Shown: one piece after another, positions 62,890 through 64,000 of the stretch
Layout: the number at the start of each line of letters is the position of its first letter
Numbering within the stretch: position 1 is the stretch's first letter
DNA from: Filimonas effusa
GTDB lineage: Bacteria; Bacteroidota; Bacteroidia; Chitinophagales; Chitinophagaceae
DNA: 64,000 nucleotides
Assembly (NCBI RefSeq): GCF_004118675.1
Contig: NZ_SDHZ01000001.1
Span: 1,426,001 to 1,490,000 of the forward strand
Reading direction: 5' to 3'
The notes under the pieces: generated by a model
What the model was told of the DNA's origin: nothing
Databases searched by the model: none
The model's input: only the letters and a program-made list of their open reading frames with translations
Translations under genes and position numbers: made by a program

Positions 62890-63522
62890 TTATTTACCCC
62901 ATTCGGCGGGATTGCTACGCCATTCGAGTAAAAGCGGTTCCATTTCGGGCGCTACGATACCTTTTTCAAGCGCAAGCTGAATTAAGGCATTATAGTTTGT
63001 GAGGGATTTAAAGGGGACACCTGCTTTTTCAAAATTAGCTACTGCCAGGTCGAAGCCGTAGTTAAAGATAGAGACCATGCCCACAACTTCTACCCCGGCG
63101 TTGCGGAGAACGTCGACCACCTGGAGGCTGCTTTTACCGGTAGAGATAAGATCTTCGATGACCAGTACTTTTTGACCTGCTTCGAGTGCGCCTTCGATCT
63201 GGTTGCCGAGTCCGTGTTCTTTTGGTTTGGGGCGAACATATACATAGGGCAGTTTGAGCTGATCGGCGGCCATTGCGCCCCAGGGGATACCTGCTGTTGC
63301 CACTCCTGCGAGTACTCCGGCGTCGGGAAACTGTTCGAATATAACGTTACACATTTCGCTTTTCACGAAATCGCGTATAAAAGGAAAGGACAATACCTTG
63401 CGGTTATCGCAATAAATAGGGCTTTTCCATCCGCTGGCCCATGTAAAAGGCTGTTGTGGGTTTAATTTGACGGCACCGGATTGGAGTAATTTTTCAGCAA
63501 CTGCTTTTTCGTTTGAGGTCAT
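62890..63522 (-). CDS. pyrE: Orotate phosphoribosyltransferase
   Basis: The 210-aa product starts at ATG 63522; an open frame continuing to 63813 is the antisense of the NUDIX gene. Family motifs are FTWASGWKSPIYCDNRK, YVRPKPKEHGLGNQIEG (the flexible loop with Lys) and the PRPP-binding VLVIEDLISTGKSS. It makes OMP from orotate and PRPP. The gene is divergent from the NUDIX gene. Confidence 0.97.
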   Translation of the reverse strand: MTSNEKAVAEKLLQSGAVKLNPQQPFTWASGWKSPIYCDNRKVLSFPFIRDFVKSEMCNVIFEQFPDAGVLAGVATAGIPWGAMAADQLKLPYVYVRPKPKEHGLGNQIEGALEAGQKVLVIEDLISTGKSSLQVVDVLRNAGVEVVGMVSIFNYGFDLAVANFEKAGVPFKSLTNYNALIQLALEKGIVAPEMEPLLLEWRSNPAEWGK

Positions 63523-63607
63523 ATTTATTATTTCGACTTGGAAAAGAGAACGCGAAAATAAAAAGCTATTTGCTACCGATTCGTATAAATTACGGAAATT
63601 CGCAGCA

Positions 63608-64000
63608 ATGAAGAAAATTATAGCAGCAGGCGGACTGGTATTCAACGACCAGGACGAGTTATTAATGATCTTTCGCCGGGACAAGTGGGATTTGCCCAAG
63701 GGCAAACTTGATGATGGTGAAACCATTGAAGCATGCGCCGTTCGCGAAGTAATTGAAGAAACAGGTCTCCAGCATGTATTACTGATGGAGAAACTGGGGA
63801 TCACACTCCACACTTATACTGAAAAGGGCGAAGCAATAGAAAAGGAATCGCATTGGTTCCGCATGACCGCTCCTGGTCAACAGGCCCTTATACCCCAGAC
63901 TGAAGAAGACATCACTATTATTGAATGGGTTAATAAAAACGACATTTCGGCCCGTTTGCAGAACACCTATGCTAATATAACAGCGATCATAGCCCAAAGC
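63608..64000 (+). CDS. NUDIX hydrolase (partial, runs off the window)
   Basis: Starts at ATG 63608 and remains open to the window end, 131 codons seen. It carries the Nudix box GKLDDGETIEACAVREVI followed by EETGL, matching Gx5Ex7REUxEExGU. N-terminal IAAGGLVFNDQDELLMIF is typical of MutT/DIPP-like enzymes. Substrate unknown. Divergent from pyrE with 85 bp between starts. Confidence 0.93.
   Translation, partial: MKKIIAAGGLVFNDQDELLMIFRRDKWDLPKGKLDDGETIEACAVREVIEETGLQHVLLMEKLGITLHTYTEKGEAIEKESHWFRMTAPGQQALIPQTEEDITIIEWVNKNDISARLQNTYANITAIIAQS

Noticed and set aside
63523-63813. N-terminal extension of pyrE
   Set aside because: It is the antisense of the Nudix gene; pyrE has a good ATG at 63522 and normal length.

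Overview
The window looks like a chromosome segment of a Bacteroidota organism, most likely of the Chitinophagaceae type. The evidence is a SusC/SusD pair with a hybrid two-component regulator, a PorP/SprF protein of the type IX secretion machinery, a CusA-type pump fused to its outer-membrane factor, DUF4199 and GlmU-like proteins, many lipoproteins, and a promoter with the Bacteroidota -7 element TAnnTTTG. I see no tRNA, rRNA or CRISPR array.

Layout. (1) 1-5900: a partial MocR/GntR regulator diverges from a five-gene biotin operon made of a ferritin-like diiron protein, bioF, bioD, bioB and bioA. No pimeloyl-making gene (bioC, bioH, bioG, bioI, bioW) is present, and the diiron protein occupies that slot. 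(2) 5901-6533: a gene-free stretch with two copies of a hairpin-bearing element of about 115 bp around a GCTTT-rich block. (3) 6534-19790 (minus strand): a polysaccharide utilisation locus with the order HTCS regulator, SusC, SusD, GH10 xylanase, agarase-like GH, GH2 beta-glucuronidase. (4) 19896-26016 (minus): a metal-efflux operon with a Cys-rich small protein, a CusA-CusC fusion and a His-rich CusB-like adaptor. (5) 26216-30948: two secreted lipoproteins (alpha/beta hydrolase; DUF6055-like HExxH protein) and an ABC-F ATPase. (6) 31247-39195: a nine-gene plus-strand series starting with a dihydroorotase homologue that has lost its metal site, followed by a DUF4199 protein, two glycosyltransferases and the four enzymes for GDP-D-glycero-alpha-D-manno-heptose (hddA, gmhA, hddC, gmhB). 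It ends in a tandem array of eighteen 21/22-bp units (39225-39616). (7) 39881-55099: mostly core genes, including lepA, tpiA, a GlmU-like protein, a serine hydrolase, bifunctional NAD(P)HX repair, a K+-dependent type membrane pyrophosphatase, a BlaI/M56 pair with a visible operator, PorP/SprF and WbqC-like. (8) 55100-60735: an AT-richer accessory island of small unknown genes with an orphan IS1595-type transposase and a Panacea-domain antitoxin overlapping a small membrane protein (a candidate toxin-antitoxin pair). (9) 60736-64000: a GAF-PAS protein without a kinase ATPase domain, a LEA-like lipoprotein, an HMA-like secreted protein, pyrE and a partial NUDIX hydrolase.

The most interesting points are the diiron protein in the biotin operon, the phased tandem array, the Panacea/membrane-protein pair and paralogous tiny genes of the island, and the intergenic module shared by two loci 33 kb apart. 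All function calls come from reading motifs; no database search was run.
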